A stretch of DNA of 64,000 nt from Teratosphaeria epicoccoides (Eukaryota > Ascomycota > Dothideomycetes > Mycosphaerellales > Teratosphaeriaceae), in the NCBI GenBank assembly GCA_021401465.1, contig JADDMT010000011.1, positions 186,001 through 250,000 of the forward strand, read 5' to 3'. Position 1 is the first letter of the stretch; each line of letters starts with the position of its first letter. The notes beneath the pieces are model-generated. The model had not been told where the DNA came from and did no database searches. It was given only the letters and a program-made list of their open reading frames with translations. Below, one piece after another: positions 1-11,663 of this stretch. A program made the position numbers and the translations under genes.

Positions 1-1911
1 GTGACCGAACAAGAACGCCGCGCTCTGCAAGATGAGGTCAAGAAGACGCATGGTCGCCATGCGGAGGGTCAGGCTCAGCCGACTGCGAAGGTCGTCGGTG
101 TCATCAAACGCAATTGGCGGCAGTACGTCGGCCATATTGACCGCGACTCGGTGCGCTCTAGGTCGAAAGACTCTCGTGCACAGCAGACTGTTTTTCTCAT
201 ACCAATGGACAAGCGCATCCCCAAGATTCGGGTCCGCACGCGTCAAGCTGGTGACCTTCTTGGCAAGCGTGTTCTGGTCACCATCGACAGCTGGGACCGC
301 GACTCACGCTATCCTATGGGGCACTTCATTCGCAGTCTCGGCGAGTTGGAGACAAAAGGCGCAGAGACGGAAGCGCTGCTGCTCGAGTGGGACGTGCAGT
401 ATCGGCCGTTCCCGAAGACAGTACTTGATTGCCTACCAGCCGAGGGCCATGACTGGAAGGTCCCACTGAGCACGGATGATCCAGGTTGGAGAGGCAGGAA
501 AGACCTGAGAGGCTTACTAGTGTGCTCTATTGACCCACCCGGATGCGTTGATATCGATGATGCCTTGCACGCGAAGAAGCTGCCCAACGGCAACTTCGAG
601 GTCGGTGTGCATATCGCTGACGTCTCGCACTTCGTCAAGCCAAACAACGCCATGGACAAGGAAGCATCGCTTCGTGGCACCACAGTCTACTTGGTCGACA
701 AGCGCATCGACATGCTGCCGATGCTTCTCGGTACAGATCTCTGCTCACTCAAACCCTACGTCGAGCGATACGCCTTCTCAGTCATCTGGGAGCTGGACCC
801 AAACGCCGACATTGTCAGCGCCCACTTCACTAAGTCGGTCATCCGCTCCCGCGAAGCCTTCAGCTACGAAGCTGCGCAGATCCGCATCAACGACAAGTCC
901 CAACAAGACGACCTAACCCAAGGCATGCGCCACCTTATGACCCTTTCCAAGAAGCTGCGCGCTAAGCGCATGACAGCCGGCGCTCTCAACCTCGCCTCCC
1001 CTGAAGTCCGCGTCGAATCTGAAAGCGAAACCTCGGAGCCCGTCGACGTCAAAACCAAAGCCCTCCTTGACACCAACCAACTCGTCGAAGAATTCATGCT
1101 GCTCGCCAACATCTCCGTCGCAGGCAAAAATTACTCCGCCTTCCCTCAGACCGCGCTCCTCCGCCGACACGCAGCCCCGCCCAAGACCAACTTTGACGAA
1201 CTCGCCGTCCAACTCAAAGTAAAACGAAATCTCGAGCTCAAAACCGACTCCTCCAAAGCCCTTGCCGACAGCCTCGACACCTGCATCGACCCGCGCGAAC
1301 CTTTCTTCAACACCCTCATCCGTATCCTAGCCACCCGCTGCATGATGAGCGCCGAGTACTTCTGCTCCGGCACACAGTCCTACCCGGAATTCCGACACTA
1401 CGGTCTCGCGTCAGAAATTTACACGCACTTCACGTCCCCGATCCGTCGGTACGCGGATCTGGAAGCGCATCGGCAGCTCGCGGCGGCGATAGAGTACGAG
1501 CCGCTGGATGCCAGCTTGCAGTCAAGGCATAAGCTCGAGGCAGTGTGTAAGAATATCAATGTGCGGCATCGGAATGCGCAGATGGCGGGCAGGGCGAGCG
1601 TGGATTATTATGTGGGGCAGGCGTTGAAGGGGAGAGTGCTTGAGGAGGATGGGTTTGTGATGAGGATTTTCAGTAATGGGTTTGTGGTTTTCGTGCCGAG
1701 GTTCGGGATTGAGGGACTCATTCGCCTCAGGGATCTGGGTGAGGAGGGGAGGGAGCCGGAGAGCGTATTTCAGGCGGAGGAGTACAGTCTTGAGGTTGAG
1801 TTGAAGGGTGGAAAGAGGAAGATTGAATTGTTTCAGAAGCTGAAGGTCAGGATCTCGGATGAGGCGGAGGAGAGTACGGGGAAGAGGAAGATCAAGCTGG
1901 CGTTGGTCTAG
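1..1911 (+). CDS. dis3: Exosome 3'-5' exoribonuclease DIS3/RRP44, C-terminal part (5' partial)
   Basis: This is the catalytic RNase II-type subunit of the RNA exosome, which degrades and processes RNA 3'-5' in nucleus and cytoplasm. The reading frame is open from base 1, so the N-terminal PIN domain and probably the first cold-shock domain lie outside the window; 636 codons remain. Visible in order are a cold-shock/OB region (to about residue 165), the RNB catalytic domain with the acidic motif DPPGCVDIDDALH at residues 178-190, whose Asp residues bind Mg2+, and the RNB motif HFTSPIRRYADLEAHRQL further on. A C-terminal S1-like domain follows (about 545-636, GFVVFVPRFGIEGLI). The stop is TAG at 1909-1911. 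No intron is needed in this part. It is convergent with NAR1, with 140 bp between stop codons. The family call is secure; the true start is not visible. Confidence 0.95.
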   Translation: MTEQERRALQDEVKKTHGRHAEGQAQPTAKVVGVIKRNWRQYVGHIDRDSVRSRSKDSRAQQTVFLIPMDKRIPKIRVRTRQAGDLLGKRVLVTIDSWDRDSRYPMGHFIRSLGELETKGAETEALLLEWDVQYRPFPKTVLDCLPAEGHDWKVPLSTDDPGWRGRKDLRGLLVCSIDPPGCVDIDDALHAKKLPNGNFEVGVHIADVSHFVKPNNAMDKEASLRGTTVYLVDKRIDMLPMLLGTDLCSLKPYVERYAFSVIWELDPNADIVSAHFTKSVIRSREAFSYEAAQIRINDKSQQDDLTQGMRHLMTLSKKLRAKRMTAGALNLASPEVRVESESETSEPVDVKTKALLDTNQLVEEFMLLANISVAGKNYSAFPQTALLRRHAAPPKTNFDELAVQLKVKRNLELKTDSSKALADSLDTCIDPREPFFNTLIRILATRCMMSAEYFCSGTQSYPEFRHYGLASEIYTHFTSPIRRYADLEAHRQLAAAIEYEPLDASLQSRHKLEAVCKNINVRHRNAQMAGRASVDYYVGQALKGRVLEEDGFVMRIFSNGFVVFVPRFGIEGLIRLRDLGEEGREPESVFQAEEYSLEVELKGGKRKIELFQKLKVRISDEAEESTGKRKIKLALV

Positions 1912-2051
1912 AGGGCGTCCGGACTCTCCATTGTGAATGGACCGTGGCAAACTAAATGGCCGTACCGGCTGACCCAGATACACGCCTTGTCAGCAATATA
2001 GCCAGATCTATCGCTTCGCAGTGCACAGATATCTAGTCGACTCTGCTAGAC

Positions 2052-3839
2052 CTACCATCCATCACCCGCAGCGACGGCCAACGCCGAGACCTTCTCCACC
2101 TCACTCTTTCCACCCCCATTCTTCCCGACATCGCTGTCAACTACCCTATACGTTGTCTTCACCAACCTCTCGACCTCCACTCCCGTTACATCCACCCAAT
2201 GCTCCAAAAAAGCCATCACCTTCCTCTTGTCGATCCCATCCACCACCTCTTCTTCTCCCCCATCATGCCCACCACGACCAACAACAGAATCAACCTGCAT
2301 CTCACTATCCCCATCCGAATCCAGCTCCTCAACAGCGGCGCCCTCATCAGCGCTCCAATACGCCTCATCGACTTTCGCCAACCACTCCCGCTGCGCCGGC
2401 ACGACTTCCTGATCTAGACTCCCGTTCTCGATGCCCGTGCCCCTTACTTGCCTTAGTGTCGCGACGTCCCCGACTTTGATCTGCCCTCCACCATTCGTGC
2501 AACCGCCGGGACAAGCCATGACTTCCACATATGCGTAGTCGTCCTCGACACCACTTCCGGCAGTTTTTCTGACACCACCAGGTCTTCTGATTGCTGCGCC
2601 AGGCATTCGGCTTTGTTTGGCGGGTTTGAGGCGACGGACTAGGTTCTGGATATTGCGGAAGCCGTAGTAGCGCGCGGCTTTGAAGATGGGGTCCCCCGTG
2701 GGTGATGTGACGGTGTACTCTGAGACGTCGGCGTTACGACCGCGGTGGATGCTGATTTGAGAGCCTGGGTGTAGTGCTTGCTGGGTTTTAAGGACGTGGT
2801 AGAGGTAGCCTCCGCTTGTGCCTATCTCGTTGTCTGGGACATCGCGCTTGCGTTTTTGAGCTCTGGATCGGCTGAAGAGGTAAGAGTTAATGGTGGGATC
2901 TGGGAAAGGCGGAGCCATGTGCTTTGACACTGGAGTCTTCGGCAGGCACGGGAAAGAGATGTTGCGGCTCTCAGCCAACATGAGCAGCTCGCGCGCCGTG
3001 ATCACGCAGTCGACATCTCGTATCGCATCGCTTTCTTGTCCATGCCAAGTGTGAGAAGTGAGTTCAGCCCGCGACGCTTCAAGCTTCTTATCGAAACAAG
3101 GCATGACCGCCAAATGCCAGACCTTCTCGGGAGGCACTCCAAACTTCTTGGCCAAGACAGACTTGATCAAAGTCCCCGTCAGCGCCTGAGGCGACTTCAA
3201 CTTGCTCAAATGCGACAAGATGTGCGGATGCGTCTTTTCAGCATAACAGATCCAGCCCGGGCAAGCAGACGTGAGCACGGGCTTCTTCGCAGCACCATCA
3301 GTGGTCTGCTGCAACTCCTTTGCAGCAGCGACAAGAGCGACCTCGCGCATAACATTGGTATCCACAACCCATGTAAAGCCAGTCTTCTTCTGTCCACCAT
3401 TCCTCAAACCATGGGGTCCACACAACAACTGGCCGATCATAATTCCTGCCTCCCGCTCACTGACACCATATGTCGCAGCAAGACTCGCTCGAGTCTGCGG
3501 AGACACACTGGCGACGAACACTTTCCCCTCTCCATCGCCTGCGTCCAGCGTGAGTTCGCCATACTTTTCCAACGTATCCAGGACCTCGCTATGACTCTGC
3601 AGACTCACAAGCACCGCCTCAGCACTCGTGACACATCCTGAACATGCCAAACAGTCCGTAAGACTAATCTGTGCTGGCGGAGGATTGGCAGCGGTGACTC
3701 TCTCTTCTGTCGTGACTTCGTAAGGGTTTCCATCGTCCTTCGGTGGCTGTTGTTGCGGGAGCGTCTCAACTGGCTTGATGCACGCGACACCCGGGTTGAT
3801 GAAATCGTTCAGGTCATCGGCCGAGAGAATTGCTGACAT
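2052..3839 (-). CDS. nar1: Cytosolic Fe-S cluster assembly factor NAR1
   Basis: An iron-only-hydrogenase-like protein of the cytosolic iron-sulfur assembly (CIA) machinery, linking the Cfd1-Nbp35 scaffold to the CIA targeting complex. Single exon, 595 aa from the ATG at 3839. An in-frame non-conserved extension upstream was not used because MSAILSADDLNDFI is the canonical Nar1 N-terminus. Cys20, Cys63, Cys66 and Cys69 (DCLACSGC) fit the N-terminal 4Fe-4S site. The second cluster site is supported by TSACPGWICY, MPCFDKKLEA and the C-terminal CPGGCTNGGGQ motif. The protein ends in an aromatic residue (DGW); Nar1 C-termini normally end in Trp, a feature linked to CIA targeting. It is longer than yeast Nar1 (about 490 aa) because of acidic and low-complexity insertions, as in other moulds. 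It is divergent from RPB12 across a 244-bp promoter. Confidence 0.95.
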   Translation of the reverse strand: MSAILSADDLNDFINPGVACIKPVETLPQQQPPKDDGNPYEVTTEERVTAANPPPAQISLTDCLACSGCVTSAEAVLVSLQSHSEVLDTLEKYGELTLDAGDGEGKVFVASVSPQTRASLAATYGVSEREAGIMIGQLLCGPHGLRNGGQKKTGFTWVVDTNVMREVALVAAAKELQQTTDGAAKKPVLTSACPGWICYAEKTHPHILSHLSKLKSPQALTGTLIKSVLAKKFGVPPEKVWHLAVMPCFDKKLEASRAELTSHTWHGQESDAIRDVDCVITARELLMLAESRNISFPCLPKTPVSKHMAPPFPDPTINSYLFSRSRAQKRKRDVPDNEIGTSGGYLYHVLKTQQALHPGSQISIHRGRNADVSEYTVTSPTGDPIFKAARYYGFRNIQNLVRRLKPAKQSRMPGAAIRRPGGVRKTAGSGVEDDYAYVEVMACPGGCTNGGGQIKVGDVATLRQVRGTGIENGSLDQEVVPAQREWLAKVDEAYWSADEGAAVEELDSDGDSEMQVDSVVGRGGHDGGEEEVVDGIDKRKVMAFLEHWVDVTGVEVERLVKTTYRVVDSDVGKNGGGKSEVEKVSALAVAAGDGW

Positions 3840-4083
3840 GATGTTGATCGGAGTATAGGAGGGCCTCGTGAGGGACACATAGGAGCGACAAACATGAGAT
3901 ATTTAAACGAATGATGGGACTGTGGATAATAAGCCTAATGATCGGCCAGTCAATTGATCAGCAACCGACGCGCCAGGGTCCGTCATGTGAAGAGGAACCT
4001 TGTCCGCTTAGTCACGCCTCAAGACTGAGCTCTCAACAGACCATCTCTCCACCCACCAGATCACCTCACAAGCCATCGTCACC
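3840..4083. promoter_or_regulatory. Shared divergent promoter of NAR1 and RPB12
   Basis: The 244 bp between the NAR1 ATG (minus strand) and the RPB12 ATG (plus strand) must hold both core promoters and 5' UTRs. The sequence shows AT-rich patches (ATATTTAAAC near 3899) and a pyrimidine-rich run before the RPB12 start. That it is bidirectional is inferred from gene positions; no specific factor site is claimed. Confidence 0.6.
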
Positions 4084-4470
4084 ATGTCTCACGAACAATA
4101 CACCCCGCCCTCGCTCACCACCACCACCACCAACAACAACGGCCCCTCCCAATCCCAAAACCAAGCCACATCCGGCTCCTCCACCGCCGCAGCAGCCAGC
4201 GGCGGCTACGGCGGCTTCAACCTGACCGGCGGCGTCATGGAAGACACCTCGCGCCCTGTCAACTACCTCTGCGGCGACTGCGATGCCAAAGTCGTGCTCA
4301 GGAAAACCGACCCGATTAGGTGTAAGGAGTGTGGGTATCGGGTGCTGTACAAGGAGAGGACGAATAGGTGAGTGCGCGCGCGCGAGAAATTGGAGCGGAA
4401 GGGAAGAGGTGTGTGCGGATGAGATGCTGATGCGCTTGTGTGTAGAATGATTCAGTTTGAGGCGAGATGA
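4084..4470 (+). CDS. rpb12: RNA polymerase I/II/III shared subunit RPABC4 (RPB12)
   Basis: A small zinc-ribbon subunit common to the three nuclear RNA polymerases. Exon 1 is 4084-4367 and exon 2 is 4446-4470. The 78-nt intron (GTGAGT...TGTAG, 4368-4445) splits an Arg codon; splicing restores the invariant tail RTNRMIQFEAR. The protein is 102 aa. Residues 1-52 are a Thr/Asn/Ser/Gly-rich, probably disordered leader that is longer than in yeast. The core carries two CxxC pairs, CGDC and CKEC, in the pattern C-x2-C-x13-C-x2-C, which bind Zn2+. The very short last exon is easy to miss; without it the subunit would lack its conserved C-terminus. Confidence 0.93.
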
Positions 4471-5324
4471 GAGGGTCCGTGGCTTGGAGTTGAAGACGGG
4501 ATGAGCAGAGCGGAGGTTGAGGAGAACAAGGCTGCGGCGACCAGGGTATGATGCTACGAAGGGCAGCTCGACAGTGCGCAAGACCGCTTCTTGCGCGTGC
4601 AGTGATTCCAGCATTACCAGCATGGCGTTGGTGAATGAATCTCAAGGCCAAGAGAGTATCCTTGATCCCTAATTATGGCGATCGATTGCAAGTGGTCACG
4701 GTCCTAATCAAGAGTGAGAAGTAGATGCTCTATGTCACGTCCGCCAGCATCGGCTTTGGCAGCGAGCGCGTGGACAGTCGACAGTTGCACAGCCGGAGGA
4801 TTCGGTATGCAAGGCCGAAAGATTTTTTGAAGAAAAGATCGAATCACTCCACACATTTTCATTCCCATATCTATCCCCATTTCCGTTGATATTGGTGCTG
4901 CGTTCGTCGGCCGCTATTGCGGGTCACAGCATGCACCCCAATGCAGTCGATGCTGCTCATATGACGCGCTGCTCAACAGCCAGAGTATGGCCAGGGGCCT
5001 TTCCGCTCTGCGACCCCGGCGCTTGTAACTCCGCCCCACCCATCCAATCGTGCCCGCTCACGCAGGGCGCCTGTTGAAGCTCGTGGCGCTTTCTCCTGGA
5101 AACGCTCGCACGAACAACCGTCAACCTCGTAATCCATGCCTCCTATGCTCTGCGCACCTCACCGGGCCCATGCTTGCTCACTTGCTGACATACTCGCTCG
5201 CCGCATCATAAAGCTATATACCCATCCGCCGCCCGCCGCCGTCACGTCACGGTCACTCATGCTCAAGCCCGCAGGCCCGAGCGAAACAATCATGCAACGC
5301 TTACCTTTGAAGAAAACAGTCTGC
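4471..5324. other. Intergenic, convergent RPB12/COT-1 3' ends
   Basis: This 854-bp stretch lies between the stop codons of RPB12 (+) and the COT-1 kinase (-). It holds the two 3' UTRs and pyrimidine-rich tracts around 4850-4885. The short open frames have no recognisable domain. I see no RNA gene or repeat. Confidence 0.5.
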
Positions 5325-7443
5325 TCAACTGCCACGGAAGGCGTCGAATCTCTTGTAGGTGTAGCCGATGAACGGCAAGCTCAGAGTCGCCTCGTCTCCA
5401 TTACCACCCATCCGCGCTTCCGTCTGCGCGCGCAGCTGGGCCGAGTTGTCGACCTGCGGAATCTCGTCGATGGGGAAGTACTGCGTGTCGATATTCGACT
5501 GCAGCTTCGGCTCGAACGGTGCGCGAATCTTCCTCAGACCATCCCAATTGACGCCGTGGAAGAAGGGATGCTGCTTCAAGTCCTGCGCGCCATGCACGCG
5601 ACCTAGGCGGTTACTCGAGTCGCAGATGAGCGAGCGCACAAAGTGCTCAGCCTCGTGTCCCAACGGCTGATCGGGCGGGAAATGCAGATGGCGCGGCCAT
5701 TCAACGATCTTGCGGTACGTGTCGTGCGGCTCCTCAGCGCAGAACGGCGGCCAGCCGATCAGACACTCAAACATAATCGTCCCAACGCTCCACCAGTCAC
5801 AGCCGAAATCGTAACCCTTGCCGCTGAAGATCTCGGGAGCAATGTAGTCTGGAGTACCCACAGTGGAATAGGCCAGTTGACGGCGCGACTTGCGCCAAGT
5901 ATTAATTTGATTTCTATTCGAGACAGTGAGTTGAATCTGATCGATCGAAACTGAGTTGCGATTTTGCGCCGCGGTCTTCGGGCGGGCCTGCGACATCAGC
6001 TGTTGGTAGTAAGAGGCGGAGTGCTCCTTGGAGAAACCGGTGGAGAGACCAAAATCCGTGAGCTTGATGTGGCCGCCACGGTCGAGAAGAATGTTGTCGG
6101 GCTTGATGTCTCTATTGACAAGTCAGCTGAATCTTTTCTTCTATAAAGCAAGCCGTATACGAACCGATGGATGAACCCAAGCTTGTGCACGGCCTCGATG
6201 GCGAGGGTAAGCTCAGCCATGTAGAACCTTGTGATGTCTTCAGAGAAGATCTCGTACTTGATGAGCATAGTCATCAAGTCACCGCCAGGCAAGAACTCCA
6301 TCAACATGTACAGGAACGTCGAGTCCTGGAATGAGGTGTGGAGCTTGACCAGCCACGGGCTGTCGGCATTGGCGAGGATATCACGCTCGGCCCGGACGTG
6401 TGCCAGCTGGTCCTTCTTGTGCTGTGAAACAATCAACATCAGCAGCCAGGGCTCATCGACGGCGTGTGAAATGGAGCGAAGGCAGCCTTACCATTTCCGC
6501 CTTGATCAGGGACTTGAGCGCGTAAATCTTGCCATCGTGCTTCCTCTGCACGAGCTTGACCTCACCAAAAGCACCCTTACCAATAATTTTGAGTGTTTGA
6601 TAGTTTTGTGGTCTCTCGCTCGTCCGCAAGAAACGCAAGAAGTTTGCCTCTGACTTGCGCATGCTGTTCTTCTTCTGCTCCTTCCGAGCGTCTGACAGCT
6701 CGCGGGACTCGAGGAGAGACTGCAGCTCCTTCGCTCTGCAACCACATCAGCATCACAGTCATAACAAGCGTGTACAAGCTCCTGCGCCTATACCTTTCAT
6801 TTCTAGCACGCGCTCTCTCCACATTCTCCTTGAAGAACTCCTGCGTCAACATCTTCTGCAGTTTGCCCCTCTCGGTGATGGCCGTAGTGTACTTCTCCGA
6901 ACTCTTAGGCGGCGGCTCATCATCAAAGATGCTCGGGCCCTGCAGCTGCTGCGAAGGCATTGGTGCGTTCAAATATCCGCTCAACTGGCTTGGGCCTGTC
7001 TGTCCTGCAGTCCTCGGCCGCGCGCCAGCTGGCGAAGCCTGCCTCTGGTATGGGCTGGCCGAGCGAGAATTGGGGCCTCCCAAGTTCTGATGCTGGAACT
7101 GGTGAGCAAGCCCGCCGTTCACGTCGGTGAAGGCGCCAGGCGAGCGGTAGCCAGGAGTGCCGACGGGTGACTGCTGGTGTTGCTGGAACGTCGGGTTGTT
7201 GTAGAAGTATCCCTGGCTACTTATGCCGCTCGCTCCTTGACCTGTGCCCCAAACATCTTGATGGCCTCTAGCATCCGGGTAGGGTTGTGGAAAGGTAGAG
7301 GGAGTCGTTGGGAAGGCACGACCTTGCTCGGCGGCGTAGTTCTGCTGCTGGTTGTTGAAGCCGAAGTTGAGATGAAGGCGATTCGGATTGCGATTGTCGC
7401 TGGGCGGCTGCTGCTGCTGCTGTTGGTTGTTATTGTACGCCAT
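5325..7443 (-). CDS. cot-1: NDR/LATS-family AGC kinase, COT-1/Cbk1 orthologue
   Basis: A polarity and hyphal-growth Ser/Thr kinase of the MOR/RAM pathway, acting with Mob2 at tips and septa. Four exons on the minus strand, 7443-6794, 6735-6492, 6421-6165 and 6111-5325, give 645 aa; the introns are 58, 70 and 53 nt. Residues 1-200 are Gln/Asn/Pro-rich with a poly-Gln run. Then comes the Mob-binding N-terminal regulatory segment (KLQKMLTQEFFKENVERARARNERAKELQ), the kinase core with IGKGAFGEV, YALKSLIK, HRDIKPDNILLD and DFG, the long NDR insert before the activation loop (STVGTPDYIAPE), and the hydrophobic motif FIGYTYKRFD near the C-terminus. A strong GTAAGT donor at 7512 and CTGCAG acceptor ending at 7454 suggest a 59-nt 5' UTR intron just before the ATG. 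The family call is firm; splice sites fit consensus and homology. Confidence 0.95.
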
Positions 7444-8433
7444 GATTGTGGCTCTGCAGGTGGTCTTGTTAGCTGCCGGGAATGGGTGATCCTGGAAGTC
7501 AATCAGACTTACCAAACCGCGTCTTTGTTTCAAAGTACGAGTGGTGGATCTGTGACGATGAGTAAGATCGATCCACGATGTGACTCGTGTCTTAATCGGG
7601 CCCCTTGATTCCAACGCAACGATTGATTCGAAGTGGTGGAGTACTGTCGCTGGCTAAGGAGGGTCCAACTACCGCCCGTTGATCAAATCATGCCTTGTCC
7701 CCGCAATAGATCCAACTTGACGAGCAACGAGTGTTTGAGCAAGACCAGTGCTACCTTACCGAAGCAGCCACCAACAATCACACCGGGCAAGAGCGAGCTA
7801 CCAGCACAAAAAGTAGAAGGAACAATGTTCAATGCCCCAGGAAGGGTCTACCTCCAGACCAGGGGGTAGCGCTTGCCTCGAAACATAATCCCTGTCGACA
7901 GCAGCACGTGCATCGTAGGGCCAAAATGCCTTCAAACGGTGCAAAGATACGTACATGACAGGCGCATGTGCGATCCATAAATGCACATGAACGTGGAAGA
8001 ACACGTGCACTAATTGCACATCGGGACTGCCCAGTGCCACGACACAGACAGACTTGGCGGCTCTAGAAAACTCCTGTGACATGCTTCATGGACCAGGCGT
8101 GCGGCCACCTACATAACAGTAATACAAAGTCCGCTCACCTTAACAGCCACGGCCGCATCAATGCGGCCTGCTGTGTGACGGTGCGAGATGAGCATCACAC
8201 AAGCCGCGCGGTCATTTTGCTCTATTCACTGCTAATTCCGTCGATACATATGCCCACTTAGATGCTGTACAGGTGCGACCACCAATACATGCGCCAAAAG
8301 CAGAGGCCAAAAGACACCTCGCTCGCCAATCCCGCCAAATGCAAATCAACGTATCGCAAACCACTTCGTATCCTGGACGTTCCAACCCAAACTTGGGCGA
8401 CTGTCATACAGGGCATCTTCACCCTTCCCCCAA
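7444..8433. other. Intergenic upstream of COT-1
   Basis: This 990-bp stretch holds the COT-1 promoter and 5' UTR, including a probable 59-nt UTR intron at 7454-7512, and the 3' UTR of the coiled-coil gene. Short frames on both strands have no recognisable domain. Confidence 0.5.
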
Positions 8434-11400
8434 TTACCTAGACTCCATCAGCGCATCAGCCTTCTCCCTCTCGGCCGAGATGAGGTCCTGCAGCTTTTGC
8501 ATCTGCGTGAAGGCAGCGTCGCGCTCCGTCTGCAGCTCGGCGACCTCCATCTGGCTCTTGTTCACCCTCTGCACCACACTCTGCATGTCCTCCTCCGCCT
8601 CTTTGAGAAGACGCTCCAGCTCACGCACCTTGCGCTCAAGCATTTGGGTCTTGCCCGCTTCAAACAAGCTGGCCTCAGAAGGTCTGCGGTTCATCTTCGG
8701 CGACTTGGCCGCAAGCGGCGAAAGGGGCGAGAGCTTCTTCGGCTCTGGAATCGAGATTCGTAGGCGCTGAAGAGCTGGTGAGGCAGCTTCTTCGATACGT
8801 CGAACTTCCGCCTCGTGATTGCTGAGTGTACTTTCAGAGTGCTGCTGGGCTGAAAGGACACTGTCTTCGAGACCCGCCAGGCGCTTCTGCATTTCCTCAA
8901 CCTGCCTTGTCGACTCTTTCTGCTCCTGCTCGCCCTTGGCGACGGCCTGAGCGAGGCGGTCCCGCAGCTGAGTGTTGAGCTTGACTTGTTCCTCCAGCTC
9001 ATCGGCCAACTGATCCATGCGACTAGCTGAGCTCATGAGCTCGTCCGAATTCGCGTCTTGAGATTTTGCACATTGGCGGTATTCCTCAGCAGCATGTCGG
9101 GCCTGGTCTCGCTCGTCCTCCACTCGAGTCACACTAAGCTTGAGCGAGTTGTCGCCTTGAGACCAATCGCTGCCGCTGTTGGAGCTGAGCATCGACTGCC
9201 TATTGGGCGCAATAATGTCGTGCTCCTGTAGCAGACTTCGCAGTCCCCTCGTTTCTTGCTCGGCACGGTCCAAGTCCATCTTCAAACCACCTAAACCTTT
9301 CTCGTATTGCCATTTCTGCTCAAGAGCATCTTCGGTGCGTTTCCTTAAGGTCGTGACCTCTTCCTTCAAGAACATCACCTCGCGCTGATAGGCACTCCGC
9401 TTCGGCGTTGAGGCATTCAACATCTCGGCCCTGGTCTTCTCCTTGACGAGCTTCTTGATAGCCCGGGCATGATCCTTCTGCTGCTTATCGTGCCGGCTAA
9501 TGAGCAGCTTGAGGGCCTTATGAAGTGCATCTCGTTGGTCTTCGATCTCTTTGAAGCCGTCGAGGTTAATAGAGTGCGGACCGACAGAGCCAGACCGCTG
9601 CCTCCCTTCTCCCTTGACCGAGTTTGACCGTGTTATTGAGGAGCCACGCACACTCCTATTCCTTGCGAGCGAGTTCGATCTCGAAAGACCTGATCGCGGT
9701 CCGCCGATTGGCGATATGGCATCGGATTCCTCAGCGATACTAGTGAACCGAGCATGCGCATGTTGAGACCTGAGCTTCTCCATTTCTTCTCGTAGCTGCC
9801 CGAACTCCTGTTGAACGCGACTATGTTCGTACTGAAGAGCTTCGTGGTCCGCAGCAGTCGACTCCAATCCTTCGATTTGGGCCCTGAGCTGAGGGACAAT
9901 TTCATCGCGAAGGTTGTCACGCTCATTCTTATGTTGCTCGAGCTCCAGCCGTGTAGCACTGTACAGGTCGCCAAAGCTGTCTTTGGCTTGCCGCTCCTGG
10001 CTTAGACGTCTCCTAGTCTCGCCCAAGCTAGCTTCCAGCTCTTCGACTCGACCGTTGACCTCACCCTGAGCGTCCTCTTGGTTCAGTCTGAGTCTAAGCT
10101 GCTCCTCCAAGTCGTGCACCATCTGCTCTAGATCCCTCCTTCTACTGAGCTCGTCCTGTATTCGTGACGCCATTTCAACCTTCAACTGCGCTTTGTCTTG
10201 CTCAACCTTGCGCAGCTTCTGCTCTATCTCTTCCAGCTTAGCGTCAAGATCCGTGACTGGATACTTGACTGAGCTGGTGCCAGAATCTGAAAAGTAGTCG
10301 CTATTCCGTCTTGTGAGCTCGCCATGGACGATATTGGGCAACTCCGCCCGGAGCCGGTCCAGCTCGTCTTCAAGATCCATCTCCCGCCGGATAGAGCCAG
10401 CCAGCTCGGAGCTGACTTGTGCCAGCTCCCTCTCGAGCTCTTGCACGTGCGCATTGGTCGACGGCGAGCCGAGAAGTGTCGGTGTCTCAGGTTTGTCAAA
10501 GTACATCGAGCGATGCGAATCGGCCTTGCTGATATCTAAGACTGGCGGTGTTAGCCCCTTTCTAGAGTTTGCGCCGCCAACAGGCAGTGGCCTTTGCATA
10601 CTGCCTGAGCGAGAATGCACCGGTGAATGAGACCGGTCAGAAAAGGTCGTGGTAGGAGATTCTGTGTCAGCTTTGGTCACAGGTGAACTCTTCCAACCGA
10701 AGAAGCTCGTAAGCCCTGAAAGGCCGGGCGACTTGGGTCGCAGCTCCCTCGTCCTAGAGGACTCCGACTGCAGCGACTCGTCTGAGAGACTCCGGTGCAC
10801 TTCATGTACTGGGTCTACGTGCACAGGTTCGATGTGTATGTGCGTAGGCGGTGCGTCTGGTCGATGCATCGGTATCTCCTCCTCTTCCCGATTTGCTTCT
10901 GGCGGTGCTGAAGTATCAGAACAAACGCTGTATCCTATGCTGTAGACAGACTGCTTTGGTGCATGTGAAGATCTCTGTTCTTGATGCTGTCTTGAAGGCA
11001 GTGGGAAGCTGGACTGGCGAGAGTGACTATATGTTGAGGATGCTGCGTCGTTGCGAAGCACGGGCATTGAGTCTGCGTTCGCTACAGGTTCGTGCGCTGC
11101 ATGTGCAGGCGCATTTGTTCCACTGATGACGAGTCAGTATGCCAGTGCTTTATGTGAACCTGTTCGATAGCATACCGATCAGAGGAGCTTGTCGACTCCA
11201 AGGGCGGAGCCAATGTATTGGCGAGTGCGCCGGCTTCTTTCAGCAAGGGACTGTGAAGAGAGTACGGCCTCCCCGCGGTATCGGCAAGCCGAGGAGAGCG
11301 TTCGGCAAGGGAGATGGATGCGGCTCTCGGCGAATGCGCTGGCTGGAATGCAACGAGAGGCTGGCGCAAATGGGCAATGTGCGCAGGCGTCGGTATGCTT

Positions 11401-11663
11401 GATCGGAATGCTGCAAAAGAAGGTATAGCTATATTCGCTGGGGGCTGGCTACTGTGCTGCGGTTGTTGGTGAATCTGTGCGCCTGGCTGTAATGACGGTG
11501 GTCGTGCGGCCTGAAGAGGCTGTGGTAGATCTGAGGATGTGTGCTCGCAACAGTGATCTGGACTGCGTTCACCCCCAAGTGATGTTCCTTGCGCATCCTC
11601 ATCAGATGAGGAGTCGTAGTTGTAGTAGTCGTCCGCGTAGGACGAGGCCCTCGTATGCGCCAT
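8434..11663 (-). CDS. Large coiled-coil protein, fungal-specific, function unknown
   Basis: Two exons, 11663-11176 and 11122-8434, flank a 53-nt intron (GTATGC...ATCAG) that splits an Arg codon; the protein is 1058 aa. The N-terminal 400 or so residues are Ser/Pro/Gln/His-rich and probably disordered, with many possible phosphorylation sites. From about residue 380 there are long heptad-like coiled coils rich in Glu, Gln, Arg and Leu. Near the middle is a conserved-looking block, DQRDALHKALKLLISRH, followed by a Lys/Arg-rich helix and KRSAYQREVMFLKEEV. The C-terminus again forms coils ending in a Met-Glu-Ser-Arg tail. The architecture fits a cytoskeletal, septal or spindle-pole scaffold, but that is inference. 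I do not recognise an experimentally named orthologue. Confidence 0.85.
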